64,000 bases of DNA from an uncultured Clostridium sp. (GTDB lineage Bacteria; Bacillota; Clostridia; Clostridiales; Clostridiaceae). The notes below the pieces were generated by a model that had not been told where the DNA came from, searched no databases, and was given only the letters and a program-made list of their open reading frames with translations. The DNA lies in NCBI GenBank assembly GCA_934755305.1, contig CAKVLD010000002.1, positions 104,939 through 168,938 of the forward strand. Reading direction: 5' to 3'. The position numbers and the translations under genes are program-made. Positions 26,955-36,716 of this stretch are shown in pieces. The stretch's first letter is position 1. Every line of letters begins with the position of its first letter.

Positions 26955-29402
26955 ATGGGAAACTACGGAACTAATATCGATAAAAAGTGGCAAGAAATAT
27001 GGGAAAAGAACGAAACTTATAAATTTGATCCATCAAATTTAGATAAAAAACTTTATACTCTTGAAATGTTTTCTTACCCATCAGGAAGCCAACTTCATGC
27101 TGGACACTGGTTTAATTACGGACCAGTTGATTCATGGGCAAGACTTAAAAGAATGCAAGGATACAATGTATTCCAACCAATGGGATTTGATGCATTTGGT
27201 CTACCAGCTGAAAATTATGCTATAAAAACAGGAATACATCCTAAAGATTCTACTTACAAAAACATAGAAACTATGGAAAAACAATTAAAAGCTATGGGAG
27301 CTATGTTTAATTGGGAAAATGAAGTTATTACTTGTGATCCTGATTACTACAAATGGACTCAATGGGTATTCTTACAATTATATAAGAAAGGATTAGCTTA
27401 TAGAAAGAAAGCACCTGTTAACTGGTGTCCATCTTGTAATACTGTTCTAGCTAATGAACAAGTTGTTGATGGTGAATGTGAAAGATGTGGAAGCGAAGTT
27501 ACTAAGAAAGAACTTACTCAATGGTTCTTTAAAATAACTGAATATGCTGATGAATTACTTGAAAAATTAGATGATTTAGATTGGCCTGAAAAAACAGTAG
27601 CTATGCAAAAACACTGGATAGGAAAATCTACTGGTGCTGAAGTTACTTTCAAAGTAAAAGATTCAGATCTTAGCTTTAATGTATTTACTACAAGAGTTGA
27701 TACTTTAAATGGTGTTACTTATGTAGTTTTAGCTCCTGAAAATAAGTTAGTAGATAGCTTAACTACTGAAGAAAATAAAGCTGCTGTTGAAGCTTATAAA
27801 GAAGAAGCTGCTAAACAATCTGAAATAGAAAGACAATCTAATTCTAAAGAAAAGACAGGGGTATTCACTGGTTCATATGCTATAAACCCTATTAACGGAA
27901 AAGTAGTTCCAATATGGATTTCTGATTACGTACTTGCAACTTATGGTACTGGTTGTGTTATGGCAGTTCCTGCTCATGATGAAAGGGATTTTGCTTTTGC
28001 TACTAAGTTTAACCTACCAATAGAAAGAGTTATAACTAATAAAAAAGGTGAAGAAGTAGAACTTCCTTATTGTGAACATGGAATTTTAGTAAACTCAGGT
28101 GAATTCGATGGTTTAACTACTGCTGAAGCAAAAGTTAGAATAGTAGAAAAATTAGCAGAAAATAACCTTGGTTCTCAAAAAGTTAATTATAGATTAAGAG
28201 ATTGGTTAGTATCTAGACAAAGATATTGGGGAGCTCCAATTCCTGTTATCTACTGTGATAAATGTGGAACAGTTCCTGTACCTGAAAAAGATCTTCCAGT
28301 AGAATTACCATACAATGTTGAATTTGCTCCAGATGGTAAATCACCACTTGCTAAGAGTGAAGAATTCTTAAATACTACATGTCCTCACTGTGGTGGTCCT
28401 GCTAAAAGAGAATGTGATACTTTAGATACATTTGTATGTTCTTCATGGTATTATTTAAGATACCCTGATAATAAAAATTCAGAAAAACCTTTTGATCCAG
28501 AAGTAATTAATAAAATGCTTCCTGTAGATAAATATGTTGGTGGTCCTGAACATGCATGTATGCACCTTCTTTATGCTAGATTTATAACTAAAGCATTAAG
28601 AGATATGGGATACTTAAAATTTGATGAACCATTTAAATCATTAACTCACCAAGGACTTATCTTAGGACCTGATGGATTAAAAATGAGTAAATCAAAGGGA
28701 AACACTATTTCTCCTGATGATTATGTAAGCAAGTACGGTTCTGACGTATTTAGAATGTACTTAATGTTTGGTTTTGCTTATACAGAAGGTGGAGCTTGGA
28801 GTGATGATGGAGTTAAATCTGTTGCTAGATTCGTAGATAGAATAGAAAGAACTCTTGAAATTGCTAAAGAGGCTATAGGCTCTGGAAATGGAAAAACTAC
28901 TATAGATAAAGATGAAAAAGAATTAAACTTCTGGCGACATACTGCTATTAAAGGAGTTACTGATGATGGCGATAAGATGCAATTTAACACTGCTATCGCT
29001 AGAATGATGGAGTTTGTTAATGCTCTATCTAAATATCTTCAATTAGAAGTTAAGAACTTAGACTTCTTAAAAGATGTATGTACTGACTTTATAAAATTAT
29101 TAGCACCATTTGCTCCTCACTTCTCAGAAGAAGAATGGAGTTTACTTGGTAATAATACTTCTGTATTTAACGAAAAATGGCCAGAATTTGATCCTACTGC
29201 TTTAGTTAAGGATGAAGTTGAAATAGCTATTCAAATTAACGGAAAAATTAAAAACAGAATAAACGTTCCTTCAAACTTAGACGAAGAAGGTATTAAGACT
29301 GCTGCTTTAGAAGATGAAACTATTAAAGCTAATACTGAAGGCAAAAATATTATTAAAGTAATTGTTATTAAAGGTAGACTTGTTAATATAGTTGTTAAAT
29401 AG
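26955..29402 (+). CDS. leuS: Leucyl-tRNA synthetase
   Basis: Class I synthetase of 815 aa that charges tRNA-Leu. The HIGH-type motif is QLHAGHWFNYGP near residue 50, and KMSKSKGN near 575. A zinc-ribbon-like CPSC...CERCG lies near residues 155-180, and the editing domain (CP1) with TYGTGCVMAVPAHDERD is complete, so mischarged Ile/Met/Nva can be cleared. The bacterial length is normal. AGGAGG precedes the ATG; expression is under the T-box leader. Confidence 0.98.
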   Translation: MGNYGTNIDKKWQEIWEKNETYKFDPSNLDKKLYTLEMFSYPSGSQLHAGHWFNYGPVDSWARLKRMQGYNVFQPMGFDAFGLPAENYAIKTGIHPKDSTYKNIETMEKQLKAMGAMFNWENEVITCDPDYYKWTQWVFLQLYKKGLAYRKKAPVNWCPSCNTVLANEQVVDGECERCGSEVTKKELTQWFFKITEYADELLEKLDDLDWPEKTVAMQKHWIGKSTGAEVTFKVKDSDLSFNVFTTRVDTLNGVTYVVLAPENKLVDSLTTEENKAAVEAYKEEAAKQSEIERQSNSKEKTGVFTGSYAINPINGKVVPIWISDYVLATYGTGCVMAVPAHDERDFAFATKFNLPIERVITNKKGEEVELPYCEHGILVNSGEFDGLTTAEAKVRIVEKLAENNLGSQKVNYRLRDWLVSRQRYWGAPIPVIYCDKCGTVPVPEKDLPVELPYNVEFAPDGKSPLAKSEEFLNTTCPHCGGPAKRECDTLDTFVCSSWYYLRYPDNKNSEKPFDPEVINKMLPVDKYVGGPEHACMHLLYARFITKALRDMGYLKFDEPFKSLTHQGLILGPDGLKMSKSKGNTISPDDYVSKYGSDVFRMYLMFGFAYTEGGAWSDDGVKSVARFVDRIERTLEIAKEAIGSGNGKTTIDKDEKELNFWRHTAIKGVTDDGDKMQFNTAIARMMEFVNALSKYLQLEVKNLDFLKDVCTDFIKLLAPFAPHFSEEEWSLLGNNTSVFNEKWPEFDPTALVKDEVEIAIQINGKIKNRINVPSNLDEEGIKTAALEDETIKANTEGKNIIKVIVIKGRLVNIVVK

Positions 29403-29420
29403 ATTGTTTTAAATAATTCT

Positions 29421-29468
29421 AAAAAACTATAGAGTAGATATGATTAATATACTACTCTATAGTTTTTT
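29421..29468. terminator. Terminator between leuS and the convergent gene
   Basis: Perfect 17-bp stem AAAAAACTATAGAGTAG with its complement; A run on one side and TTTTTT on the other, so both strands can use it. Confidence 0.9.
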
Positions 29469-29486
29469 AACTTTTAATTAAAACAT

Positions 29487-30251
29487 TTAATCTATATAGT
29501 CTTCTTCACCTTCATTTAAAATAACTTTAAACTCTTTTAATACATCACTAACTAAATTTTCATCTAATTTCTTATAATATTCTATATATCCTGATTCACC
29601 TAGCGTTCTAGATAATTCCTTACTTATATCCATCCAAAGTTCAGGAATAAATACCCATACTATCTCTTCATACCTACAACTTAAAAGGAAGTGTTCAACT
29701 CCCCAGAAAGAATATTCTTCTATTTTATGTAGTTCATTAAAAAATTTATAGTCTTCAACTACCTTTTTGCTTAGTTTATATTCATATATGTCTACAAAGA
29801 AAAAGTCAAACTTTTCTCCTTTTGCCTTATAAGCATCTCCTTGAATTATTCTTATTTTTTTATTTTCTTGAAAATTATTTTTATACATTTGAATTATTTC
29901 AGAACTTATTTCATAGACTACAACTTCTGTAATATCTTCTTTTTTTGCAAGTTCTTCCACAGTATATCCAAGACCTAATCCAACTACTCCAACTTTGCCT
30001 TTAGCATATTTAATAAATTCATAGCTTCCTTGAATTTCCCTGCTGCTTAATGTCATATATACATTTTTAGATTTAATAAGATCTATACATTCTTCCTTTA
30101 TATTATCATCTTTTTCATAAAGATATCCTATATCATTTTTAGAGTTTGATATTCTCTTCTTTATTTCATAATCCTTTATTTTAATTTCATTTATTATTTT
30201 ATTATATTCTTCAAGTTTTTCTTTGATAAAATTACCATCATACGGTCTCAT
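29487..30251 (-). CDS. Class I methyltransferase-fold protein of unknown substrate
   Basis: A 254-aa soluble protein. Residues about 90-160 show a Rossmann methyltransferase pattern like spermidine synthases: VGVVGLGLGYTVEELAKK (motif I), VVVYEISSEII (acidic end of strand 2), IRIIQGDAY and FDFFFVDIYEY. The N-terminal third is helical and charged with no recognised domain. I do not recognise a specific family, and neither substrate nor partner is evident. It is monocistronic and diverges from the HesB-like gene. Confidence 0.55.
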   Translation of the reverse strand: MRPYDGNFIKEKLEEYNKIINEIKIKDYEIKKRISNSKNDIGYLYEKDDNIKEECIDLIKSKNVYMTLSSREIQGSYEFIKYAKGKVGVVGLGLGYTVEELAKKEDITEVVVYEISSEIIQMYKNNFQENKKIRIIQGDAYKAKGEKFDFFFVDIYEYKLSKKVVEDYKFFNELHKIEEYSFWGVEHFLLSCRYEEIVWVFIPELWMDISKELSRTLGESGYIEYYKKLDENLVSDVLKEFKVILNEGEEDYID

Positions 30252-30335
30252 TTTCTTATCCCCTTATTTAATTTTGTTTAACATTATCTATTATACCCAT
30301 AACTTTATATTCTGAATACCCTTTATAAAAACTTC

Positions 30336-30363
30336 TTGAAATTAAAAATTGTTATGTTATACT
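30336..30363 (+). promoter_or_regulatory. Promoter of the HesB-like gene
   Basis: TTGAAA, 16-bp spacer, TATACT, about 40 bases before the start codon. Confidence 0.65.
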
Positions 30364-30404
30364 GTATTCAACAATCAAAAATTAATAAAAAGTAGGTGAG
30401 ATTA

Positions 30405-30734
30405 ATGAAAAATGTAACTATAAGTGAAGAAGCTTACAAGGAATTTAAAGATTTCTTAGACGAAAATAAAGTAGAAGGTTATAACATAAGAATTAATTTA
30501 GCAGGATATGCTTGTAGTGGTCCAGCTTTTAACATTTCTATTAGTGAAGCTACTGATTCAGATGTGACTGAAGTTGTTAATGATATAACTTTTATAGTAG
30601 AAAAATCCTTAATAGATGAATTTGGAGGATTTATAATTCTTTCAACTGAAGAAAATGAAGGTAGAGGTCTTTCTTTAAAACCTGTTATTGCTCCAGAAGG
30701 TGGATGTGGTAGCTGTGGTGGCGGATGTCACTAA
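30405..30734 (+). CDS. HesB/IscA-like protein with Cys-rich tail
   Basis: A 109-aa protein resembling A-type iron-sulfur carriers: a beta-rich body (NVTISEEAYKEFKDFL, IRINLAGYACSGPAFNISI, FIVEKSLIDEFGGFIIL) and a C-terminal CGSCGGGCH. In IscA one Cys sits mid-protein and two near the end in CGCG-type spacing; here Cys lie at AYACSG and in the tail. Fe-S carriage is therefore likely by family but unproven. ATG at 30405 is chosen over GTG at 30396 because AGGTGA then has proper spacing. Confidence 0.75.
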   Translation: MKNVTISEEAYKEFKDFLDENKVEGYNIRINLAGYACSGPAFNISISEATDSDVTEVVNDITFIVEKSLIDEFGGFIILSTEENEGRGLSLKPVIAPEGGCGSCGGGCH

Positions 30735-30755
30735 AATTTTTCTTTATAAAATTAT

Positions 30756-30800
30756 AAAGGATATAGAAAAACTTATATGAAAAGTTTTTCTATATCCTTT
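30756..30800. terminator. Bidirectional terminator
   Basis: A 19-bp perfect stem (AAAGGATATAGAAAAACTT and complement) with a short loop, between convergent genes; T-rich tail on the plus side. Confidence 0.85.
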
Positions 30801-30809
30801 TCTCTATTT

Positions 30810-31472
30810 TTAATTTCCTTGTAAACTAAATTCAACATCTATATATTTCTTATTAATACGATTTATTCCTTCTAACATATCTATCCAATAATATTTAGAT
30901 ATTATTTTCTTTTTCTTTTCTTCTTGAACTGCACCTTTTAAATTTTCATCATAAAACTTAGTATAATATTCATCTATATTTTTACAAAGGTTTTGTATTT
31001 GCAAAAATTGTTCTAATATATGATCCTCTATCACTAATTTATAAGTTTGAGTTTTCATTTCCTCTTCTAGTATATTTTTAAAAAATAAAGCTATCTTTTC
31101 ATCAACATTATTTAAAATACTTTCATCAGTATTAACTTCTTTAATTTTCATAATTAAATGACTATTATCTTTATAGTATAAATATTCATTCCATAAATTA
31201 ATGTTATTAGTAGATATATTATTATAATTTTCGTACAACTTTAATATCTCCATATTTTCTATAGAACCTATATCAATTGCTGAAGTTATTAAATCAAAAC
31301 TACTTTTATTTAATGTTCTTATATTTTCTATATAATTATAAGATTCCGTTCCTACTTTATATTTATATTTATTAATTCTTATTAACATAGATATATTGAA
31401 TACTATACTTATTGCAAATAAAGTTCCTGCTATTATAAATAAGTTTTTATGCCTTCTTATTATTTGATTCAT
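30810..31472 (-). CDS. Uncharacterised single-span membrane protein
   Basis: 220 aa with a basic N-terminus, one hydrophobic segment (about residues 11-31) and a long charged, helix-prone, Tyr/Asn/Lys-rich outer part. It looks like an N-terminally anchored extracytoplasmic protein. I do not recognise the family. It lies 42 bases after the alarmone synthetase gene in the same direction and could be cotranscribed with it, but no functional link is visible in the sequence. Confidence 0.6.
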   Translation of the reverse strand: MNQIIRRHKNLFIIAGTLFAISIVFNISMLIRINKYKYKVGTESYNYIENIRTLNKSSFDLITSAIDIGSIENMEILKLYENYNNISTNNINLWNEYLYYKDNSHLIMKIKEVNTDESILNNVDEKIALFFKNILEEEMKTQTYKLVIEDHILEQFLQIQNLCKNIDEYYTKFYDENLKGAVQEEKKKKIISKYYWIDMLEGINRINKKYIDVEFSLQGN

Positions 31473-31514
31473 ATTTTATCTCCTAATTTTCTCTTATGCA
31501 TTAAAATTATAATT

Positions 31515-32309
31515 CTAGCTCTCCTTAAACTTTTCAATTTCCTTCTTTATAGCAAACAATAAATTGTTAAGCTCCCATACTTCCCCTTCTTCAATTAGTT
31601 TATTCAGTGATTTTTCATATCTACTAGCTTCTCCTAATCTTCCAAGTGCTCTAAGGGTAAGTATTTTACTCATTATTGTAGAAATTATATCAGATTTAAC
31701 TTCAAACAGTTTTTGAGCATCCTTTATTTCATCTTTTATTTCTAGCATTTCTTCATCTAACTTAAAAGCTGCATCTGCTGCACTTTTTAGCTTATCTTTT
31801 AATTCGCCAGGAATTTGTTGTTTATATTTATAATTTAAAGAATGTTCTATAGTTGCCCAAAAATTCATTGCTAAAGTTCTTATTTGAAATTCAGCTAAAA
31901 TTTCAACTGGTCCCGTTGCCATGTTTACTGGATATTTTATTATCATATGATAACTTCTATAACCACTAGGCTTAACTCCTCTTACATAATCTTTTTCATA
32001 AAGAATTTGCATATCTTTTCTGCCTCTTAATATTTCTACAACTGTATCAATATCATCAACAAATTGACACATTATTCTTATTCCTGCTATATCTTCAAGC
32101 TCATATCCAACTCTATTTATAGGTATCCCAAACTTATTTGCTTTTTCTAATATACTTGAAACTTCTTTTACTCTCCCTGTAACAAATTCTACTGGAGAAT
32201 ATTCATTTCTTCTTCTAAATTCTTTTCTTATGCTTTTTAATTTTACCTTCAGTTCTTCAACAGCTTGTTCATAAGGCATAAGAAAGCTCTTCCAATTAAT
32301 ATTTGCCAT
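31515..32309 (-). CDS. Small alarmone synthetase, (p)ppGpp synthetase RelQ/YjbM-like
   Basis: About 264 aa with only a RelA/SpoT synthetase domain and no hydrolase or TGS/ACT regions. Motifs: RRRNEYSPVEFVTGRVKE, DIAGIRIMCQFVDDI (catalytic Asp), DYVRGVKPSGYRSYHMIIKYP (GYRSYH loop) and EFQIRTLAMNFWATIEHSLNYK (catalytic Glu). It transfers pyrophosphate from ATP to GDP/GTP and works in stress signalling. ATG at 32309 is preferred over 32327 because AAGGGTGA lies just before it. The C-terminal helical tail is longer than in the shortest SAS proteins. Confidence 0.9.
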   Translation of the reverse strand: MANINWKSFLMPYEQAVEELKVKLKSIRKEFRRRNEYSPVEFVTGRVKEVSSILEKANKFGIPINRVGYELEDIAGIRIMCQFVDDIDTVVEILRGRKDMQILYEKDYVRGVKPSGYRSYHMIIKYPVNMATGPVEILAEFQIRTLAMNFWATIEHSLNYKYKQQIPGELKDKLKSAADAAFKLDEEMLEIKDEIKDAQKLFEVKSDIISTIMSKILTLRALGRLGEASRYEKSLNKLIEEGEVWELNNLLFAIKKEIEKFKES

Positions 32310-32548
32310 TACAATCACCCTTAACATTCTGCTTATATCTATATTATATCAAAAACTCATACTTATTTAAATCATGTGTATTTTTTTAAATAAATATTAA
32401 AGTATATTACAATAGTTTTACCTTCTATAATAAATATCACACTAATAACATAAAATAACTTATTGGTGCAAATTCTTTTTTTACTATTTATTGAAATATA
32501 TATCATATGTTATAATTATTGTAATAAACAGATAGGAGGTCTTTTATT

Positions 32549-33550
32549 ATGGGTTTATTCACCAGGGGAAAAAATCGTAAAAAATCTTCACAAGAAGATG
32601 ATATAAATAACATTGATATTTCTACAGATAAGATTACTTCAGAAGAAGAAATTACTCCAAATAATCCCAAAAAAATTTCTGATGAAATATCTAATGAAAT
32701 TAATTTGCTAAAAAACACTAGTAATAACATCTCACACTCAATAACTCAAGTAACTAATTCAATAAGCACTTTTAGTTCTGCTGCAATTACGCAAAGTCAA
32801 GAAATGGACAATGCCACTAAAACTCTTCATGATTTTAGTTCTAATATGGAGAACTTGGCTTCAAATATAAATAATGTTCACATTGCTATATTAGATACAG
32901 AATCCTTATCTAATGCTGGTATTAATAGAATTGATGAACTAGACTCTTCTTTAGTATCATTAAAGGATGCTTTTACCTCCTCTAATAATACTGTAAATAA
33001 ATTAGTTGAAAAACTAGAATCAGTTAATACTATTACAGATTCAATTAGTAGTATTGCTACTCAAACTAATCTTTTATCATTAAATGCTGCTATAGAAGCT
33101 GCAAGAGCTGGAGAAGCTGGTAAAGGATTTTCGGTTGTAGCTGGAGAAGTTAGAAAACTTGCTGAAAATTCTAAACTTGCTGTAGAAAGTATAACCTCTA
33201 TACTGGATGAAATAAAAAAAGATATATTAAAAGCTTCTTCAGCCATGATAAAAGGTAATGACGCTTTAGCTACTCAAGAAAATACATTAAACGAAACAAA
33301 AAATAGTTTTAATAGTATAAAAAACTCAATAGATTCAGCTAGTACAGAAATTAATACCTGTATAGAGCATTTAGCAACAGCTTCAGCTCAAAAGGAACAT
33401 GTGCTTAATTCAGTTGAAGTAGCTAATTCTATTTCACAAGAACATACAGCACTAGCAGAAGAAATTTCAGCTAATATGGAATTACAAGCTAATAATATAC
33501 GTGAATTTGATTCAACTTTAACTTCAATAATTAATAGAGTATCTAAGTAG
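32549..33550 (+). CDS. Soluble methyl-accepting chemotaxis-type signalling protein
   Basis: 333 aa with no membrane span. A charged, disordered N-terminus (about 1-45) is followed by a long coiled coil with the MCP signalling tip NLLSLNAAIEAARAGEAGKGFSVVAGEVRKLAE split by the usual hairpin turn (about residues 175-205). It should dock CheA/CheW as a cytoplasmic receptor. No sensing domain such as PAS or globin is visible, so the input is unknown; it may act in another protein's array. GGAGG precedes the ATG. It stands alone, with no che genes in the window. Confidence 0.85.
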   Translation: MGLFTRGKNRKKSSQEDDINNIDISTDKITSEEEITPNNPKKISDEISNEINLLKNTSNNISHSITQVTNSISTFSSAAITQSQEMDNATKTLHDFSSNMENLASNINNVHIAILDTESLSNAGINRIDELDSSLVSLKDAFTSSNNTVNKLVEKLESVNTITDSISSIATQTNLLSLNAAIEAARAGEAGKGFSVVAGEVRKLAENSKLAVESITSILDEIKKDILKASSAMIKGNDALATQENTLNETKNSFNSIKNSIDSASTEINTCIEHLATASAQKEHVLNSVEVANSISQEHTALAEEISANMELQANNIREFDSTLTSIINRVSK

Positions 33551-33582
33551 AACTCTTAAATATTTCCTATACGTAAAAAAAA

Positions 33583-33621
33583 ATATATCAAAATAATATG
33601 TGAAGTATTATTTTGATATAT
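33583..33621. terminator. Terminator between the MCP and phosphoesterase genes
   Basis: A 16-bp perfect stem ATATATCAAAATAATA with its complement; on the minus strand a run of nine or more T follows, serving the phosphoesterase transcript. Confidence 0.85.
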
Positions 33622-33624
33622 CCT

Positions 33625-34314
33625 TTATTCCATAATAAATTTTGGATTAAAATCTATAAAATCAGCAGATGTCATTATATATTCAATTCCATCTCTCATT
33701 CCATTTAAAACTCTGCTTAATGATGGCCCATGTAAATGTCCATATATAACCTTTTCTACTTCATACTCTTTAAGCATTTCTACGAAACCTGATTCTTCAA
33801 ATTTCTCATTAGTTGGTGGATAATGTAACATTACAATAAATTTATTAAACCCTGCTTTTTTAGCCGAATCTAATGATAACCTTAATCTTATTAATTCTCG
33901 TAAATATATCTTTTTATCTTTTTCATTAAATCTATCTGTTCCTGGACATATCCATCCTCTTGTACCACAAATAGCATATTCACCATATTCATAAAAATTA
34001 TTTTGTAGAAATTTCGTATTTTCAAACTTAGAATTTAACTTAGTTATACTTCCCCACCAATAATCATGGTTTCCTTTTGATATTATCTTTTTGCCTGGTA
34101 AATCTTCAATCCATTGAAGATCTAACATACTATCTTCTGCTCTCATAGCCCAAGATATATCTCCTGCAATCAATATAGTATCATCTTTATTAATTTTTTT
34201 AATCCAATTATTCTTAATCTTTTCATCATGCCTACTCCACTTTTCGCCAAAAATATCCATAGGCTTATCATCATTAAATGCTAAATGTAAATCTGATATA
34301 GCATATAGTGCCAT
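33625..34314 (-). CDS. Calcineurin-like metallophosphoesterase
   Basis: A 229-aa cytoplasmic protein. The five metallophosphoesterase motifs are in order: ISDLHLAF (D-x-H), AGDISWAM (GD), KGNHDYWWG (GNHD), MLHYPP (the lone H) and YGHLHGPS (GHxH). The substrate is unknown; close relatives in Firmicutes are uncharacterised. It is last of a three-gene minus-strand group with the FlhB-like and FliK-like genes (15-base gap), though a shared function is not obvious. Confidence 0.88.
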   Translation of the reverse strand: MALYAISDLHLAFNDDKPMDIFGEKWSRHDEKIKNNWIKKINKDDTILIAGDISWAMRAEDSMLDLQWIEDLPGKKIISKGNHDYWWGSITKLNSKFENTKFLQNNFYEYGEYAICGTRGWICPGTDRFNEKDKKIYLRELIRLRLSLDSAKKAGFNKFIVMLHYPPTNEKFEESGFVEMLKEYEVEKVIYGHLHGPSLSRVLNGMRDGIEYIMTSADFIDFNPKFIME

Positions 34315-34329
34315 TAATTATATCACCTT

Positions 34330-34587
34330 TCATCTTATTTTATCTAAATCCGTAACATACGCAATTACATGAGCAACAGCTTCATATAATTCTGGAGGAA
34401 TTGAATCTCCAACATCTACATTACACAACAAATCTGTAAGCTCTTTATTATATACAACCGGAACATCATTATCTTCTGCTTTTTCTATAATTTTATCTGC
34501 AATTAACCCCATACCTGCTGCTGTAACTACTGGAGCATCAGAATTTTGTTCATACTTTAATGCAGCTGCTTTTTTTCTTTGATTCAT
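34330..34587 (-). CDS. FlhB C-terminal-domain homologue (YlqH type)
   Basis: An 85-aa protein equal to the cytoplasmic C-terminal domain of FlhB/EscU switch proteins, without the membrane part. RKKAAALKYEQNSDAPVVTAAGMGLIADKIIEKAEDNDVPVV matches the FlhBc pattern, but the NPTH autocleavage site is not present (the region before AALKY is shortened). The same pairing with a FliK-like protein is known as ylqG-ylqH in Bacillus. Role unknown; a part in export regulation is only suggested. Confidence 0.85.
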   Translation of the reverse strand: MNQRKKAAALKYEQNSDAPVVTAAGMGLIADKIIEKAEDNDVPVVYNKELTDLLCNVDVGDSIPPELYEAVAHVIAYVTDLDKIR

Positions 34588-34654
34588 GTTAACCTCCTTA
34601 TTTTGCTAATTCTCTTTATATATTATAACCTATCTTTCTCTAGGTCAATAATTA

Positions 34655-36553
34655 TTATACCTTTATATTTATAACTCCTTGATCCTTATCATCAAAAAAT
34701 TCTCTACATGAACTTAAATTTACATCTTCTACTTTTGGAGATACAGTTACATTGGCTAAGTATCCAACTTCTTGCAACTTTAAAATTAACTTTTCCTTAG
34801 CCACGCTTAATACTTTAGTAAACTCTTCTTCACATTTTATATTTACAGTTATATTATTACCATGTACAGTTAAATAACTATCTACAGTTCCTAAGTTTAT
34901 AGTTTTTACAGCTACAACTATTTTCACATTACTTTTATCTATTTTCTTATTATCTTTTCTATCATCTTTTATAATAAGTTTACATGGATATTCATTCCCA
35001 CTTTTATTTATAGGCACATCTACATAATAATATTCATTACTTATAGAATTAAACAACTTAAAATCATTTAAATTACTTTTTATAAAGTTTAAAGATTTCT
35101 CTATTCCCTCATTAGTAAAGTTTTTAGATTGAATCATAATGTCTTTTATTACTTCCTTTAACCCTTCTAATTTATTATTTACTTCTCCTTTTATTACTTC
35201 TCCTGTAGCTGTCTTTATTGTATTCTTTAATAATTCTTTATCTATAGAATCAGTATTCTTATTTAAAACAGTTTGATTAACTTGATTTTTTATAATCTCT
35301 TTATTTTGTATACCTTCTTTATTTTGAGCATTCTCTGCATTCATTTTAGCGGCTTCATTAGTAGTTTTTTCTCCTGTTGATTCAGTTCCATACTTTAAAT
35401 TAATAAAATCCACTAACTTATTTGCATCTTCTTTAGATAATGAAATTTCTTTTCCTGCTAAATTACTTATTGTTTTTCTTAATTCATTCTCTACATTATC
35501 TGAACTTTCTTTATTTATAGCATTTCTTAATGCATTCACAAGTTCCTGCTCACTTAATGAATCTAGTTTTGAAAAGGCAGCCCTAAATTCACTTCCATTA
35601 AAATTATCTTTATTAGATATTAACACATCTTTAATATTATTTTTAATAGTTTCTCCATCTTCCATTGCTAATGATTTAATTAAAGATGTTACACTTACTT
35701 TTGCTTTAGCATTACTATTATCATCATAGATCTTAATAGCCATATTTTGTCTAAATGTTTGTGCTTTATTACTTTTATTTGCTTCTACTGTTTTAGGAGT
35801 AACTTCACTTTCAATATTTGCACCCTTTATTTCTGGCAAATTTAAATCTTTTAACTCTTTAAATATAGAATTAAAGTATTCCTTAAAATTAATATCTTGT
35901 TTAAACAATTTATTATAACTATCTATATTTTCTTCATTAAAATCTATTCCATTTTCTAAAAATATAAATATATCTTTTGTATTCATATCTTTAAATTTAT
36001 TGAAAAAGTCAATAAGAGTATTCTTAATTTGTTGACCTTCAATACTCTTAGAATCAATACCTTTGCTTAATAAAAAGTTCTCTATAAATTTATCTGCTTC
36101 TTGAGGATTAATATTTATTTTTTCATTAAAGTTAATAACACTTTTTACAAAACTAATGTTCTCTTTAGTTAAAGGAATTTTATGTTTAATCATAGCATTT
36201 AAGATTTCTTTATCATCTAAAGATAATCCTTCTTGCCTTACAAATTCACCTACTGCTTCTTCTCCTTTTGCAGCATTTTGTTCTACCGTTTGCTCTAGAA
36301 TTTTTATTTCTAGTTTTCCATCCTTAAATCCCTCTACTTTAAATTGCAATAAACCTTCTACATCAGAAGTAATTTCACCAAGTAATTCTGCAGGAAATTC
36401 CCATCCATCAGTCAATTTTATAGTAATACTATTTCCGTCTCCCTTACTTACTATTTGGCCTTTAAATGATTCTCCAACCTTAAAAGTTAATTTACTTAAT
36501 ATCTTTTTATCATTAATTGAATTGTAATTCCCCACATTCCAAATTGCTGGCAT
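34655..36553 (-). CDS. Large FliK-like / YlqG-like protein
   Basis: 632 aa, soluble, rich in Lys, Asn, Glu and Ile, with low-complexity Asn/Lys-rich stretches in the middle. The N-terminal ~75 residues form a small beta domain (FKGQIVSKGDGNSITIKL). The C-terminal ~130 residues (YYVDVPINKSGNEYPCKLIIKDD, then TVHGNNITVNIKC) resemble the FliK hook-length-control C-domain. Being next to a FlhB C-domain homologue, FliK's partner, supports this. No flagellar genes are in the window. The name is inferred from architecture and context. Confidence 0.6.
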   Translation of the reverse strand: MPAIWNVGNYNSINDKKILSKLTFKVGESFKGQIVSKGDGNSITIKLTDGWEFPAELLGEITSDVEGLLQFKVEGFKDGKLEIKILEQTVEQNAAKGEEAVGEFVRQEGLSLDDKEILNAMIKHKIPLTKENISFVKSVINFNEKININPQEADKFIENFLLSKGIDSKSIEGQQIKNTLIDFFNKFKDMNTKDIFIFLENGIDFNEENIDSYNKLFKQDINFKEYFNSIFKELKDLNLPEIKGANIESEVTPKTVEANKSNKAQTFRQNMAIKIYDDNSNAKAKVSVTSLIKSLAMEDGETIKNNIKDVLISNKDNFNGSEFRAAFSKLDSLSEQELVNALRNAINKESSDNVENELRKTISNLAGKEISLSKEDANKLVDFINLKYGTESTGEKTTNEAAKMNAENAQNKEGIQNKEIIKNQVNQTVLNKNTDSIDKELLKNTIKTATGEVIKGEVNNKLEGLKEVIKDIMIQSKNFTNEGIEKSLNFIKSNLNDFKLFNSISNEYYYVDVPINKSGNEYPCKLIIKDDRKDNKKIDKSNVKIVVAVKTINLGTVDSYLTVHGNNITVNIKCEEEFTKVLSVAKEKLILKLQEVGYLANVTVSPKVEDVNLSSCREFFDDKDQGVINIKV

Positions 36554-36661
36554 ACTAAAACTCCTTTACTTATTATTTATTCCTTACTTTATTTATCGTG
36601 CAAATAGTAAAAAAAATTAATCTTACTTCTTACATTCTTATTTTATACTAAAAATCAAAAA

Positions 36662-36706
36662 AAAAAATTGTTGTATTAATTCACAAATTAATACAACAAT
36701 TTTTTC
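36662..36706 (-). terminator. Terminator of tyrS
   Basis: A near 20-bp perfect stem (TTGTTGTATTAATT and complement) with a short loop and a long T run on the minus strand, directly after the tyrS stop. Confidence 0.92.
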
Positions 36707-36716
36707 AAACAAAATA

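Noticed and set aside
29487..30251. Naming the Rossmann protein spermidine synthase
   Set aside because: It shows the nucleotide-binding motifs only; the polyamine-site residues and the N-terminal beta domain are not recognisable.
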